A DNA stretch of 64,000 bases from Aeromonas veronii (GCA_041319085.1 CP101033.1:3374501-3438500), one strand, 5' to 3'. Counted from the stretch's first letter, positions 39,842 to 47,842 are shown. Numbers and translations: made by a program. The notes: generated by a model not told the origin, from the letters alone.

Positions 39842-40732
39842 ATGAAGCCGATCCCCGCGCTGTTGCTGAGCCTCACTCTCTGCACCCCCCTTGGCGCCAC
39901 AAGCAACGCCAGCGAGATCAACATGAGCTGGCAGTGGCAATCCACCGATGGCCAGCGCAAGCACTTCCAGCTGACCACCAACGATCAGGTGATGGCCGCC
40001 AGTCGCCACGAGATGAGCCTGCTGCAGGCTTCCCTCACTAATCCGCTGGAGACGCTCTACGCCTATATCAGCCCGCGGCTCTACAGCAGCATCAACCTGA
40101 TCAACCAGAGCAGCCCCGAGACCGCCACCAAGTTTCGCAATCTGGAGCAGGCCTTCACCCTGCGGGACAACAGCATGGAGTCGCTGCTGTTCTGGCAAGC
40201 CTACCAGCAGTATCAGGAGGATGCCTTCTACCAGATGAGGGTGGTGCCCTGCGTCCATCCGGCCAATCGCAAACTGCCTTGCGTGCGCCCCGATTACTCC
40301 CAGCTCTTTTACCACTTCAAGGGTCAGCTCAAGCCGCTGGCGCAGCAGTTTGTCGCCAAGGATCTCGCCACCAGCGTCAGTCTGCTACAGGAGTGGCTGA
40401 ACGCCATCCCGACCCAGCCAGAGCAGCTGGATCACTTCGCTCCGCCGCTGCAAGCGCTGCAGGATAACAAGGCCGACAGCGATGAGAAGGCGCTGTTGAT
40501 GGCCAGCCTGCTGGCGGAGCTGGCCCCGCAATATGTGCTCAGCATCATCTATCCGGATATCAGCATCGGCAGCGTCTCCCCTGCCTGGCTGGCCATTACG
40601 GCAGACAGTGGCGTACCCGGTGATGTGGTGGTGATAAACAATCAGCGCCATGTGCTGCTGACCGGCTCGCCCCTGCTGGCCCAGCAGATGACCATGGCCA
40701 AGATCCCTCTCATCAGCGAGTCGCTCTACTGA
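39842..40732 (+). CDS. exported protein of unknown function
   Basis: 296 residues. Signal peptide about 1-23 (MKPIPALLLSLTLCTPLGAT), then a helical region with many Gln/Tyr and two cysteines (VVPCVHPANRKLPCVRPDY). The C-terminal part (DEKALLMASLLAELAPQYVLSIIYPDI ... VINNQRHVLLTG) faintly resembles transglutaminase-like domains, but no Cys-His-Asp triad can be assigned. Divergent from the preceding small secreted gene. Function unknown. Confidence 0.75.
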   Translation: MKPIPALLLSLTLCTPLGATSNASEINMSWQWQSTDGQRKHFQLTTNDQVMAASRHEMSLLQASLTNPLETLYAYISPRLYSSINLINQSSPETATKFRNLEQAFTLRDNSMESLLFWQAYQQYQEDAFYQMRVVPCVHPANRKLPCVRPDYSQLFYHFKGQLKPLAQQFVAKDLATSVSLLQEWLNAIPTQPEQLDHFAPPLQALQDNKADSDEKALLMASLLAELAPQYVLSIIYPDISIGSVSPAWLAITADSGVPGDVVVINNQRHVLLTGSPLLAQQMTMAKIPLISESLY

Positions 40733-40920
40733 CGCAAACAGCTCAGACCAGCAGCCAATTTATTGATTTTTCTCGATGTCATGCCATTCTAGCCGCCCTT
40801 ACCAGCCAATCTCCTGACTGGCGGGCGCCGATGCTTCTAAATTGCGATCTTATTTAACACTTTTTAAACAGATCCGATCAGTTTAGGATGAAGCTCGCCC
40901 ATTCCCTCAATTCGAAACTC

Positions 40921-40933
40921 GTTATAACATAAC
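40921..40933. promoter_or_regulatory. Zur-box-like palindrome upstream of the zinc cluster
   Basis: GTTATAACATAAC is an inverted repeat, GTTAT-N3-ATAAC, one base away from the gammaproteobacterial Zur core GTTATANTATAAC. It lies 19 bp before the ytfJ start and overlaps a -10-like TATAAC, so zinc-loaded Zur bound here would block transcription. The rest of 40733-40920 shows no gene. Confidence 0.6.
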
Positions 40934-40951
40934 AAATGGAGTGTCATCAGG

Positions 40952-41494
40952 ATGAAACATCTCGTACTTACTTTGGCGCTGCTGCCATCTCTGGTCTTGG
41001 CTCACAACGTCAAGGATGGCAACCCGGTGCCGCTGGTCAATGTCAGTGACAAGGGTGAGCTGGTACTGAACGGCAAGGATATCGGCTACCAACCGTGGCA
41101 GAGCAGCTCGCTCACCGGCAAGGTGTTCCTGATCCAGCATATTGCCGGTCGCTCCAGTGCCAAGGAGCTGAACGCCCCGATGATCGAGGCGATCAAGGCC
41201 GCCAAGCTGCCGCAAGACAAGTACCAGACCGTCACCGTCATCAACAGCAATGACGCCATCTGGGGTACCTCCGGCTTCGTGAAGAGCAGTGCCGAGGACA
41301 GCAAGAAAGAGTTCCCCTGGTCCGCCATGGTGCTGGATGCCAAGGGAATGGCGCGCAACGCCTGGGATCTGGCGCCGGAAAGCTCGGCCATCATCCTGGT
41401 GGATAAAGAGGGCAAGGTGCTGTTTGCCAAAGATGGCCAGCTCGATGCCAACAACATCGCAACCGTGATGGGGCTCATAAAGGCCCATATCTAA
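40952..41494 (+). CDS. ytfJ: YtfJ-family periplasmic protein
   Basis: 180 residues. Signal peptide MKHLVLTLALLPSLVLA; the mature part aligns with E. coli YtfJ (FLIQHIAGRSSAKELNAPMIEAI and DKYQTVTVINSNDAIWGT), a thioredoxin-like fold lacking a CxxC. Function unknown. Its position directly behind the Zur-like box and before the zinc genes suggests zinc-responsive expression, which is inference. Confidence 0.88.
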   Translation: MKHLVLTLALLPSLVLAHNVKDGNPVPLVNVSDKGELVLNGKDIGYQPWQSSSLTGKVFLIQHIAGRSSAKELNAPMIEAIKAAKLPQDKYQTVTVINSNDAIWGTSGFVKSSAEDSKKEFPWSAMVLDAKGMARNAWDLAPESSAIILVDKEGKVLFAKDGQLDANNIATVMGLIKAHI

Positions 41495-41502
41495 GTCAGA
41501 GA

Positions 41503-41527
41503 GAAAGGGCGCTGATGGCGCCCTTTC
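41503..41527 (+). other. hairpin between ytfJ and the next gene
   Basis: GAAAGGGCGC (41503-41512) pairs with GCGCCCTTTC (41518-41527), 10 perfect base pairs with a 5-nt loop. No T-run, so partial attenuation or RNA processing inside the operon seems likelier than full termination. Confidence 0.55.
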
Positions 41528-41538
41528 CATAAGGGTCT

Positions 41539-41838
41539 ATGGGTCGTATCAAGCTGAAAATCTGGATCTTGCTGCTTGGCTGGTTATGGCTGCAGCCTGC
41601 CCTTGCCCGGCATCAGCTTGAATCCACCCTGCCCGGCCACGACGACCATCACTGCCTGGTTTGCGCCCTCCATCTGGATGGCAAGCAAGTCATTACCGCA
41701 ACCCCCTATTGTTTCCCCAGTGCGACCTCTGTTCTGCCCGTAGTTGCAACCATGCAACGATCGGCAACTACCGCCACGCTGCACAGCTATGCCATCCGTG
41801 CGCCGCCAGCCTCTGCCGTTCTCTATCCATTTGTTTAA
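41539..41838 (+). CDS. small Cys/His protein in the zinc cluster
   Basis: 99 residues. N-terminal hydrophobic stretch (LKIWILLLGWLWLQPALA) that may be a signal peptide, followed by a compact metal-site-like motif LPGHDDHHCLVCALHLDG (His-rich with CxxC). The rest is Ser/Thr/Ala-rich. It resembles the small CxxC proteins seen beside metal transporters (DUF2946-like), but the family is not certain. A role in zinc binding is inferred from motif and position. Confidence 0.6.
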   Translation: MGRIKLKIWILLLGWLWLQPALARHQLESTLPGHDDHHCLVCALHLDGKQVITATPYCFPSATSVLPVVATMQRSATTATLHSYAIRAPPASAVLYPFV

Positions 41839-41867
41839 TTACGCTATTTTTTGAAAAAGGATTAAAG

Positions 41868-42470
41868 ATGAAAGCAGTTACTCTGTTGCTGGCCGCTGCG
41901 GCCTTTGGCGCACACGCAAATCACGACGAACACGAGAGCCACAGCCACGGCGCCCACGAGCATGGCCACGGCCACCTCAATCTGGTGGTCGATGGTGACC
42001 AGCTGATGATCGAGCTGCAGGCCCCTGCTGCCGATCTGGTGGGCTTCGAACACGCCGCCAAGAGCGATGAAGAGAAGGCGCAATACGCCAAGGCCATCGC
42101 CCGCCTCCAGCAGCCTGACGCCCTGTTCCGCTTCGACCCGGCCGCTGGCTGCAAACTGGCCCAGCAGGAGCTGCAAGCCGCCCAAGAAGAGCATGATCAC
42201 GACCATGACCATGACCATGACCATGACCATGACCATGACAAGGCTGCCAGCGACGAGCATGAAGACCACCATGATCATGACGAAGCGGGTCATGCCGATA
42301 TGGGTGCCATGTATACCTACACCTGTGCCACCCCGGCCAAACTCACCGGTCTTGAAGCGACCCTGTTCAGCGTCTATCCGAGCCTTGAGAAGCTGAGCGT
42401 GCAGGGGATCCTGCCCACCGGCCAGACCGCAGGCGAGTTGACCCCGTCCGCCAACAAGCTGAGCTGGTAA
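41868..42470 (+). CDS. His-rich periplasmic zinc-binding protein, ZrgA-like (DUF2796)
   Basis: 200 residues. Signal peptide MKAVTLLLAAAAFGAHA, then an N-terminal His cluster (HDEHESHSHGAHEHGHGHLN), the DUF2796-type core (LNLVVDGDQLMIELQAPAADLVGFEHAAKSDEEK), a long central (HD)n tract and a C-terminal domain. Matches the periplasmic component of the zinc uptake system described as Zrg in Vibrio cholerae. AAAGG stands before ATG 41868; a longer frame upstream overlaps the preceding gene. Confidence 0.85.
   Translation: MKAVTLLLAAAAFGAHANHDEHESHSHGAHEHGHGHLNLVVDGDQLMIELQAPAADLVGFEHAAKSDEEKAQYAKAIARLQQPDALFRFDPAAGCKLAQQELQAAQEEHDHDHDHDHDHDHDHDKAASDEHEDHHDHDEAGHADMGAMYTYTCATPAKLTGLEATLFSVYPSLEKLSVQGILPTGQTAGELTPSANKLSW
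42201..42239 (+). repeat. hexanucleotide tandem repeat encoding (HD)n
   Basis: Six copies of GACCAT followed by GAC, in frame, encoding alternating Asp-His. Such a microsatellite can change copy number by slippage in whole codon pairs, altering the number of metal-binding histidines. Confidence 0.85.
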
Positions 42471-42474
42471 CGCC

Positions 42475-43164
42475 ATGAAAAAAGCCGTGGTTGAGATCCG
42501 CGATCTGGCCTTTGCCTGGCCAGGTGGCGACGCTGTACTCGATCTGCCCGCCCTCACCATCCGCGAGGGTGAGCGGGTCTTTATCAAGGGCCCGTCAGGC
42601 TCAGGCAAATCGACCCTGCTCGGCCTGCTGGCCGGGATCCAGACCGCCAACCACGGCACCCTGGAGGTGCTGGGCCAACCATTGGCCCGGCTCTCTGGCC
42701 GTGCCCGTGACCACTTCCGGGCGGCCAATCTGGGTTATATCTTCCAGCAGTTCAATCTGCTGCCCTTTCTCTCGGTGCAGGACAACGTGACCGCGGCCCT
42801 CACCTTTTCGCCTGCCAAACGGGCTCGCCTGCAAGGGAGTCCGGAGCAGGAGGCGCGCCGCCTGCTAGGGGAGCTGCAACTGCCGGACGACGCGCTGCAT
42901 CGTCCCGTGCACGCCCTCAGCATCGGCCAGCAGCAGCGGGTTGCCGCCGCACGGGCGCTGATAGGCTCGCCGCCACTGGTGATCGCCGACGAGCCCACCT
43001 CGGCCCTTGATACCGACAACCGGGCCGCCTTTATCAAGCTGTTGTTCGAGGAGTGCGACAAGCAGGGCTCGACCCTGATCTTCGTCAGTCACGACCCTTA
43101 TCTCGAACCCCTGTTCCCGCGGGTCGAAAACCTGCAACAACTTAACCGGAGGGCAACGTGCTAA
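42475..43164 (+). CDS. ABC transporter ATP-binding protein, ZrgB-like
   Basis: 229 residues, a MacB/LolD-type ATPase. Walker A GPSGSGKST (about 39-47), Q-loop FQQFNLLPF, signature LSIGQQQR, Walker B LVIADEP and switch His VSHDP. It follows the His-rich protein by 4 nt and overlaps the permease gene by 7 nt. It should power the cognate permease rather than a classical ZnuBC channel. Confidence 0.9.
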   Translation: MKKAVVEIRDLAFAWPGGDAVLDLPALTIREGERVFIKGPSGSGKSTLLGLLAGIQTANHGTLEVLGQPLARLSGRARDHFRAANLGYIFQQFNLLPFLSVQDNVTAALTFSPAKRARLQGSPEQEARRLLGELQLPDDALHRPVHALSIGQQQRVAAARALIGSPPLVIADEPTSALDTDNRAAFIKLLFEECDKQGSTLIFVSHDPYLEPLFPRVENLQQLNRRATC

Positions 43165-44405
43165 AACTCGCCCTGCAAAGTCTCTGGGCCCGCCGCCTCA
43201 CCGCCGGGCTCACCCTGCTGGCCGTCGCCATCAGCGTCACCCTGCTGCTCGGGGTGGAACGGGTGCGCACCCAGGCCCGTGAAAGCTTCTCCAACACCGT
43301 CTCGGGCACCGATCTTATCGTCGGCGCCCGCTCCGGCCAGGTGAACCTGCTGCTCTACTCGGTGTTTCGCATCGGCAACCCCACCAACAACGTGGGGTGG
43401 GACTCCTATCAGGCTATCAAGCAGAAACCGGGCGTCGCCTGGACCATCCCGCTTTCCCTTGGTGACTCCCACAAGGGATTTCGGGTGCTCGGCACCAATG
43501 GCGACTACTTCACCCACCTGAAGTACGGTCAGCAACAGTCGCTGCAACTGCGGGAAGGGCGGCCGTTTGAGACGCCGTTTGAAGCGGTACTCGGTGCCCA
43601 GGTGGCCGAGAAGCTCGGCTATCACCTTGACCAATCCATCGTCATCGCCCACGGCGCTGGCAACACCTCGTTCAGCCAGCACGACAACCTGCCGTTCAAG
43701 GTGGTGGGCATCCTGGCGCCGACCGGTACGCCCATCGATCGCACCATCCATGTGCCGCTGGCGGGGATCGAGGCGATCCATCTCGGTTGGGATACCGGCC
43801 GCCACAGCAAGAACGTGACGCCGGAGCAGGCGCTGGCGCAGGATCTCACCCCGAAAACCATCACCGCCTTTATGGTGGGCTTGAGCAACCGGATCCTGGC
43901 GTTCCAGCTGCAACGCAGCGTCAACACCTATCCCAAAGAGCCGCTGATGGCGATCCTGCCGGGTGCCGCCCTGCAGGAGCTGTGGAGCCTGATGAGCGTG
44001 GCGGAAACGGCCCTCTCGGTCATCGCCGGTTTCGTGGTGGTGGCGGGCCTTATCGGCATGCTGACCACATTGCTGGCGGGACTTAACGAGCGGCGCCGGG
44101 AGCTCGCTATTTTGCGCTCCCTCGGCGCGGGCCCTGCCCACCTGTTCCTGCTGCTGGCACTGGAGGCGATGGCACTGACCACGGTCGGCATCGCCCTCGG
44201 CATCGCCGTGCTCTATCTGGGGCAGGGGCTTGCCTCGCCCTGGCTGCTCAGCCACTATGGCCTGCAATTAAGCTTGGGGCTGCCGAGCGCCTACGAGTGG
44301 CAGTTGCTGGGAGTGGTGTGGCTGGCGGGCATGGTGATTGGCCTGCTCCCTGCCGCCCGCGCTTACCGCTACAGCCTGAGCGATGGCATGAGCATTCGTG
44401 TCTAG
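43158..44405 (+). CDS. ABC transporter permease of FtsX/MacB type, ZrgC-like
   Basis: 415 residues. One N-terminal TM (about 14-32), a large periplasmic domain and three C-terminal TMs with the FtsX-domain pattern (IGMLTTLLAGLNERRRELAILRSLGAGP). The start is GTG 43158 inside the 3' end of the ATPase gene. FtsX-type permeases usually act on periplasmic or lipidic substrates; the zinc role is known for the V. cholerae homologue cluster. Confidence 0.9.
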   Translation: MLKLALQSLWARRLTAGLTLLAVAISVTLLLGVERVRTQARESFSNTVSGTDLIVGARSGQVNLLLYSVFRIGNPTNNVGWDSYQAIKQKPGVAWTIPLSLGDSHKGFRVLGTNGDYFTHLKYGQQQSLQLREGRPFETPFEAVLGAQVAEKLGYHLDQSIVIAHGAGNTSFSQHDNLPFKVVGILAPTGTPIDRTIHVPLAGIEAIHLGWDTGRHSKNVTPEQALAQDLTPKTITAFMVGLSNRILAFQLQRSVNTYPKEPLMAILPGAALQELWSLMSVAETALSVIAGFVVVAGLIGMLTTLLAGLNERRRELAILRSLGAGPAHLFLLLALEAMALTTVGIALGIAVLYLGQGLASPWLLSHYGLQLSLGLPSAYEWQLLGVVWLAGMVIGLLPAARAYRYSLSDGMSIRV

Positions 44406-44439
44406 CGAGACGCCCTAAATAGAAACAGAAGGACAGATG

Positions 44440-44913
44440 ATGAAGTGGAAAATTGTGGCGCTGCTCGCCAGCCTGCTGGTGCTGCCCGCCTTGGCCGCCG
44501 ATTACAAGACCATCGACTGGGATGTGCTGATCCCGGAAGGGGAAAAACTGCTGCCACCGCCGCAGGTGAGCCACGATGGGGATCTCGCCTCCGTGCCGCA
44601 ACCGGTGGGCGGGGTGAACCAGAAGCTGGACAACCAGGATGTGCGCATTCCGGGCTTTGTAGTGCCGCTGGAAGGGGATGCCAAGAAGATCACCGCCTTC
44701 CTGCTGGTGCCCTACTTCGGTGCCTGCATCCACGTCCCGCCGCCCCCCACCAATCAGGTGGTCTATGTGAGCTACCCCAAGGGGGCGCCGGTGGATGATC
44801 TGTGGGATGCCATCTGGGTGAAGGGCAAGATGCGCACGGTCAGCTCCAGCCACGAGATGGCCACCGCCTCCTATTCGATGGAAGCGGTCGAAGTGAGCGT
44901 CTACGAGGAGTAA
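44440..44913 (+). CDS. DUF3299 periplasmic protein of the zinc cluster
   Basis: About 157 residues. Signal peptide MKWKIVALLASLLVLPALA, then the DUF3299 pattern VDWD/IDWDVLIP, DVRIPGFVVPLEGDAKKITAFLLVPYFGACIHVPPPPTNQVVYV, with a single Cys-x-His that could bind metal. AAGGA spacing favours ATG 44440 over 44437. Last gene of the cluster before a terminator; it corresponds to an accessory Zrg component. Confidence 0.87.
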   Translation: MKWKIVALLASLLVLPALAADYKTIDWDVLIPEGEKLLPPPQVSHDGDLASVPQPVGGVNQKLDNQDVRIPGFVVPLEGDAKKITAFLLVPYFGACIHVPPPPTNQVVYVSYPKGAPVDDLWDAIWVKGKMRTVSSSHEMATASYSMEAVEVSVYEE

Positions 44914-44931
44914 TCCTCCCGTTGCAAAAAA

Positions 44932-44957
44932 AGCGGCCTCCACGGAGGCCGTTTTGT
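44932..44957 (+). terminator. terminator of the zinc cluster
   Basis: CGGCCTC (44934-44940) and GAGGCCG (44945-44951) with a CACG loop, preceded by A-rich and followed by TTTTGTT. Confidence 0.85.
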
Positions 44958-45017
44958 TATCTTGGCATCCCGGTTGGAGTAACATTCAGCTCCAGAACCT
45001 GTGCGAATGGAGTCAGC

Positions 45018-45878
45018 ATGGCAGACCTCCCCCCCCCGAAAAAAGAGAGTTCGATCCTGAGCAGCCAGGAGCAGACCCTGCGTCTGGCCCGCAGTCGCGG
45101 CATCGACGGCATGCTCACCCGCAACAGCGACAGCACCTTCGAACAGCGCGCCACCTTTCGCCATCTGGCGGATCAGGCCGCACGCCAGCGCAATCTGGAA
45201 GCCATCATGGTGATGGCCTCCCGCCACTGCGAAGAGACCGCGGCTGGCGGCGAGATGGACAGCGACTGGCTGACCCGCTTCCTGCAACTGGCGGAAGATA
45301 TCAGCATGGTGCCGATGCAGCAGCTGTGGGGGCGGATCTTCGCGCTGGAAGTCGCCACCCCGGGCCGCTTCTCCATCCGGGCGCTCGCCACCCTCAAGGA
45401 GATGACCCAGCGCGAGGCCCAGCTGTTCCAGCGCATCTGTTCACTGACCTGCCACTACACCGGCAGCGACGAGCAGCGACTGCTGCTGGGGCTGCACAAG
45501 GGAGCCAGCTTGCTGAGCCGCGCTAAGGCGACGCGCCTCGGCCTTGGCAAATACCGGCTGCCCTACAACGCCCTGCTGCAACTGTTTGAACTGGGGCTGC
45601 TGCATCGCGCGGAGCTGGAATCCGGCCCGCTGCCCGCCGATGGGGTCGAGCTGGAGTTTGGCAACCAGCGCTGGCGGCTGCAGTGCAAGCAGCACAACAT
45701 CACCCTGCTCTACTACCGCCTCACCCCTGTGGGCAACGAGCTCGCCCAGCTGCTGCAAGAGTCACCGCTGGAGGAGTACCTGCAGGATCTGAAAACCGTG
45801 CTGGTGCAGGGGATCCAGATCGAGGTGCAGCTGACCGCCACCGAACCGACCGCAACCGTCGGGGAACAGACCCCCTGA
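45018..45878 (+). CDS. TIGR03899/DUF2806-like conserved cytoplasmic protein
   Basis: 286 residues, helical, no signal peptide. The pattern EDISMVPMQQLWGRIFALEVATPGRFS followed by ALATLKEMTQREAQLFQRICSL is typical of proteins annotated TIGR03899 in Vibrio and Aeromonas as I recall them; function unknown. The start is ATG 45018 with GGAG six bases upstream; the open frame extends upstream only through the zinc-cluster terminator. Confidence 0.75.
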   Translation: MADLPPPKKESSILSSQEQTLRLARSRGIDGMLTRNSDSTFEQRATFRHLADQAARQRNLEAIMVMASRHCEETAAGGEMDSDWLTRFLQLAEDISMVPMQQLWGRIFALEVATPGRFSIRALATLKEMTQREAQLFQRICSLTCHYTGSDEQRLLLGLHKGASLLSRAKATRLGLGKYRLPYNALLQLFELGLLHRAELESGPLPADGVELEFGNQRWRLQCKQHNITLLYYRLTPVGNELAQLLQESPLEEYLQDLKTVLVQGIQIEVQLTATEPTATVGEQTP

Positions 45879-45886
45879 CGCACCGG

Positions 45887-45918
45887 CAAGATGGGCTCAC
45901 GGGCCCATCTTGGTTATT
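45887..45918 (+). terminator. hairpin terminator
   Basis: CAAGATGGGC (45887-45896) and GCCCATCTTG (45903-45912), ten perfect pairs with a 6-nt loop, followed by GTTATT. Confidence 0.65.
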
Positions 45919-45961
45919 CCCTCCCTTGCTCCCACCCTGCCCAACATTCCCTTTCACAATC

Positions 45962-45991
45962 GTCCGAATACGCTGCGCTATGCGAACCTAC
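45962..45991 (-). repeat. GTAG-type REP palindrome, copy 1
   Basis: The minus strand reads GTAGGTTCGCATAGCGCAGC then GTATTCGGAC: a GTAG head followed by an imperfect palindrome. The same 30-mer with one or two changes recurs at 47945-47974 and 49395-49424. Confidence 0.75.
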
Positions 45992-46102
45992 GAGATGGTT
46001 GAATAATTTGTTGATCTTGCTCAGTAAACGACTCGCTTGCGCTTTTCACCGCAACCCCGTTCGGTAACATAGCCGCTTGGCAACCTCTCGCAGGAGTCAG
46101 CC

Positions 46103-46171
46103 ATGAGCCAAGCCAGTGCCAAAACGCCGGTAAAAAGCAGCAGACTGGAGGCTGACATTCAGGGGCGGTAG
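46103..46171 (+). pseudogene. 22-codon gene start cut off at the island border
   Basis: MSQASAKTPVKSSRLEADIQ-GR-stop, with CAGGAG seven bases before the ATG and GC-rich codon use like the core genes. The frame ends exactly where the AT-rich, repeat-bearing DNA begins. It looks like the 5' end of a core gene truncated by the island; the 3' part is not found before cysC. It could instead be an independent short ORF. Confidence 0.4.
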
Positions 46172-46181
46172 CGTGGTTTTT

Positions 46182-46333
46182 GCAGGTGGGCACAGCGCGT
46201 AGCGAAGCCCAACAGACGAGCATTATTACGCCAACCAGAGCGGGATAATCATGGATTGGGTCGTTCGGTAAAAAGATTTTCAGATACGTTTCTCGGTAAA
46301 CGTTGGGCTTCACTGCGTTCAGCACCAACCTAC
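46182..46333. repeat. inverted REP pair (REPIN-like element)
   Basis: Left arm AGGTGGGCACAGCGCGTAGC...CCCAAC (46184-46213) and right arm GTTGGGCTTCACTGCGTTCA...ACCT (46302-46331) are inverted, 22 of 30 positions complementary. Each arm is itself a small palindrome with a G(T/C)AG head pointing outward. The 88-bp middle has no gene. Such doublets are mobilised in trans by RAYT transposases; none is in this window. Confidence 0.7.
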
Positions 46334-47292
46334 GATTTTTAGCCCAACATACGAGATATATATTATTTAATGTCTTAGCAGCCGCTTTATGCTTTGGTGT
46401 TGTTGCATTTTTAATTAACATTGCTCTTATATTTTTCACAGAACGGGGTGGAGTGTTTGGTGATTTCCTTGGGGGCGTTTTAAACCCAATCTTTACGTTC
46501 CTAACATTATTTGGTTTGATTACTACCATTGTGATTCAACGGAGGGAGTTGAAGCTAGCTAGGGAAGAGTACGAGAAAACTGCCGATGCGTTAGAAATGC
46601 AAGCCATTGAAGGTGCTTTTTTTAACATTATAAACCTTCATCATAAAATAGCAGACTCCATTAAACTTGATATTCAAGAGTTTAAGAATGGCACTGATAT
46701 AAACAATACTATCAAGTTGGCAGTTAAGGCTATTAAAAACCCTTATTTACCACAATTAGCTTCCCCTGTAACAACTTATGAATGCCGTGAAGCCTTCGAG
46801 GGCTTACTAAAGTATTTAACACAAGAACTACCAAGCCCCGATGAAATCGTCGAGAAATATAAGCATGTACAGAACAAACACAACCACATATTCGGACATT
46901 ATTTCCGTAATTTATATCAAGCCCTCAAGTTAATTCATAGTTATGATGACAAAATTTTGCCTCAGGAGCGCAAACGTAAATATGCAAGTATATTACGTGC
47001 TCAACTATCTACAATGGAGTTGGCATTGCTTTTTATCAACTGCCTTGATGGTGTTTCAGATGACGGGAAATTCAAAAACCTACTCATCGAGTACCAAATG
47101 CTAGAACACCTTCCCATTAAAGAAGTGGATGGTGGTTTTGCCCTGTCTGGTTTCAATTGTTCTATGGCAACTGATGAAATGTTTTTGCAGTACAAAAAAC
47201 ATAAAAATATCGAGGTCAGCATACGTAAATATTTTAGAGGAGCATTTGGTGAAAATGAAAATGTTCCTTACAATTTGAAAGTACTACCTTAA
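46303..47292 (+). CDS. putative AbiC-type phage abortive infection protein
   Basis: About 329 residues from TTG 46303. Two membrane helices (about 19-45 YILFNVLAAALCFGVVAFLI and about 57-79 LGGVLNPIFTFLTLFGLITT) precede a soluble domain with the family pattern EEYEKTADALEMQAIEGAFF, NIINLHHKIADSI and GHYFRNLYQALKLIHSY. This is the putAbiC layout; related genes are linked to phage resistance by abortive infection. Codon use is AT-rich. No ATG precedes the first helix: the only upstream start is a TTG within the REP arm, so the N-terminus may be truncated or non-canonical. Confidence 0.7.
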   Translation: MGFTAFSTNLRFLAQHTRYILFNVLAAALCFGVVAFLINIALIFFTERGGVFGDFLGGVLNPIFTFLTLFGLITTIVIQRRELKLAREEYEKTADALEMQAIEGAFFNIINLHHKIADSIKLDIQEFKNGTDINNTIKLAVKAIKNPYLPQLASPVTTYECREAFEGLLKYLTQELPSPDEIVEKYKHVQNKHNHIFGHYFRNLYQALKLIHSYDDKILPQERKRKYASILRAQLSTMELALLFINCLDGVSDDGKFKNLLIEYQMLEHLPIKEVDGGFALSGFNCSMATDEMFLQYKKHKNIEVSIRKYFRGAFGENENVPYNLKVLP

Positions 47293-47378
47293 CATGGCGT
47301 TATATTTATATTCTACCAATTAGTATATGAGTAGATTAAAAATACGTCACCTCTAACTGAGATTTAGTTGTAAAATAA

Positions 47379-47837
47379 ATGAATGATGCACTAATTATAA
47401 TCAAGCGTCTTAACGAATGGGCGAAAAAGAACCAAGTTCCTATTATTGGCGAACTAAATAAGATTGAATGTAAGCTATCGGAATTTTATCGTAAGTCAGT
47501 TGCTGACCAAATTAAAAAACCGACTATAAAAAAGAAACCAAAAAAGGAAAAATTAAACAATGTATCTGTGACTCATTCTGATGTTAAATTCACTGAGCAG
47601 ATAAACTTTAATGTTAAAAAAATTGTAATTCCCGTCAAAGGTACATGCCATTTTTGTACTCTCAAGGGTATATCCCAAGATGTTTATAAATTGTCCAATA
47701 ACAAAGAGGTTATTGTTTGTGCGAAATGCGTAAAAAAACAGCGCAAACAGAGCCAAATTAAAAACAAAGTTTTATATGTTGATGCCATGGAGCGTGTAGT
47801 TTCTGGAAGTTATGGAAGTGGAAAAAAATCACGCTAA
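47379..47837 (+). CDS. Zn-ribbon protein of unknown function, cassette-borne
   Basis: 152 residues, Lys-rich (KKPTIKKKPKKEKLNN), with a C-terminal treble-clef-like pair CHFC and CAKC (about 89-117) that should bind zinc. No signal peptide. AT-rich, poor Shine-Dalgarno. It is followed six bases after the stop by an attC-like sequence, so it reads as an integron gene cassette. No family recognised; nucleic-acid binding is a guess from charge and zinc site. Confidence 0.65.
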   Translation: MNDALIIIKRLNEWAKKNQVPIIGELNKIECKLSEFYRKSVADQIKKPTIKKKPKKEKLNNVSVTHSDVKFTEQINFNVKKIVIPVKGTCHFCTLKGISQDVYKLSNNKEVIVCAKCVKKQRKQSQIKNKVLYVDAMERVVSGSYGSGKKSR

Positions 47838-47842
47838 ATGAA

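Noticed and set aside
47296..47304. GGCGTTATA after the AbiC-like gene as an attC 3' end
   Set aside because: The sequence upstream is coding and no complementary 5' arm is found; likely chance.
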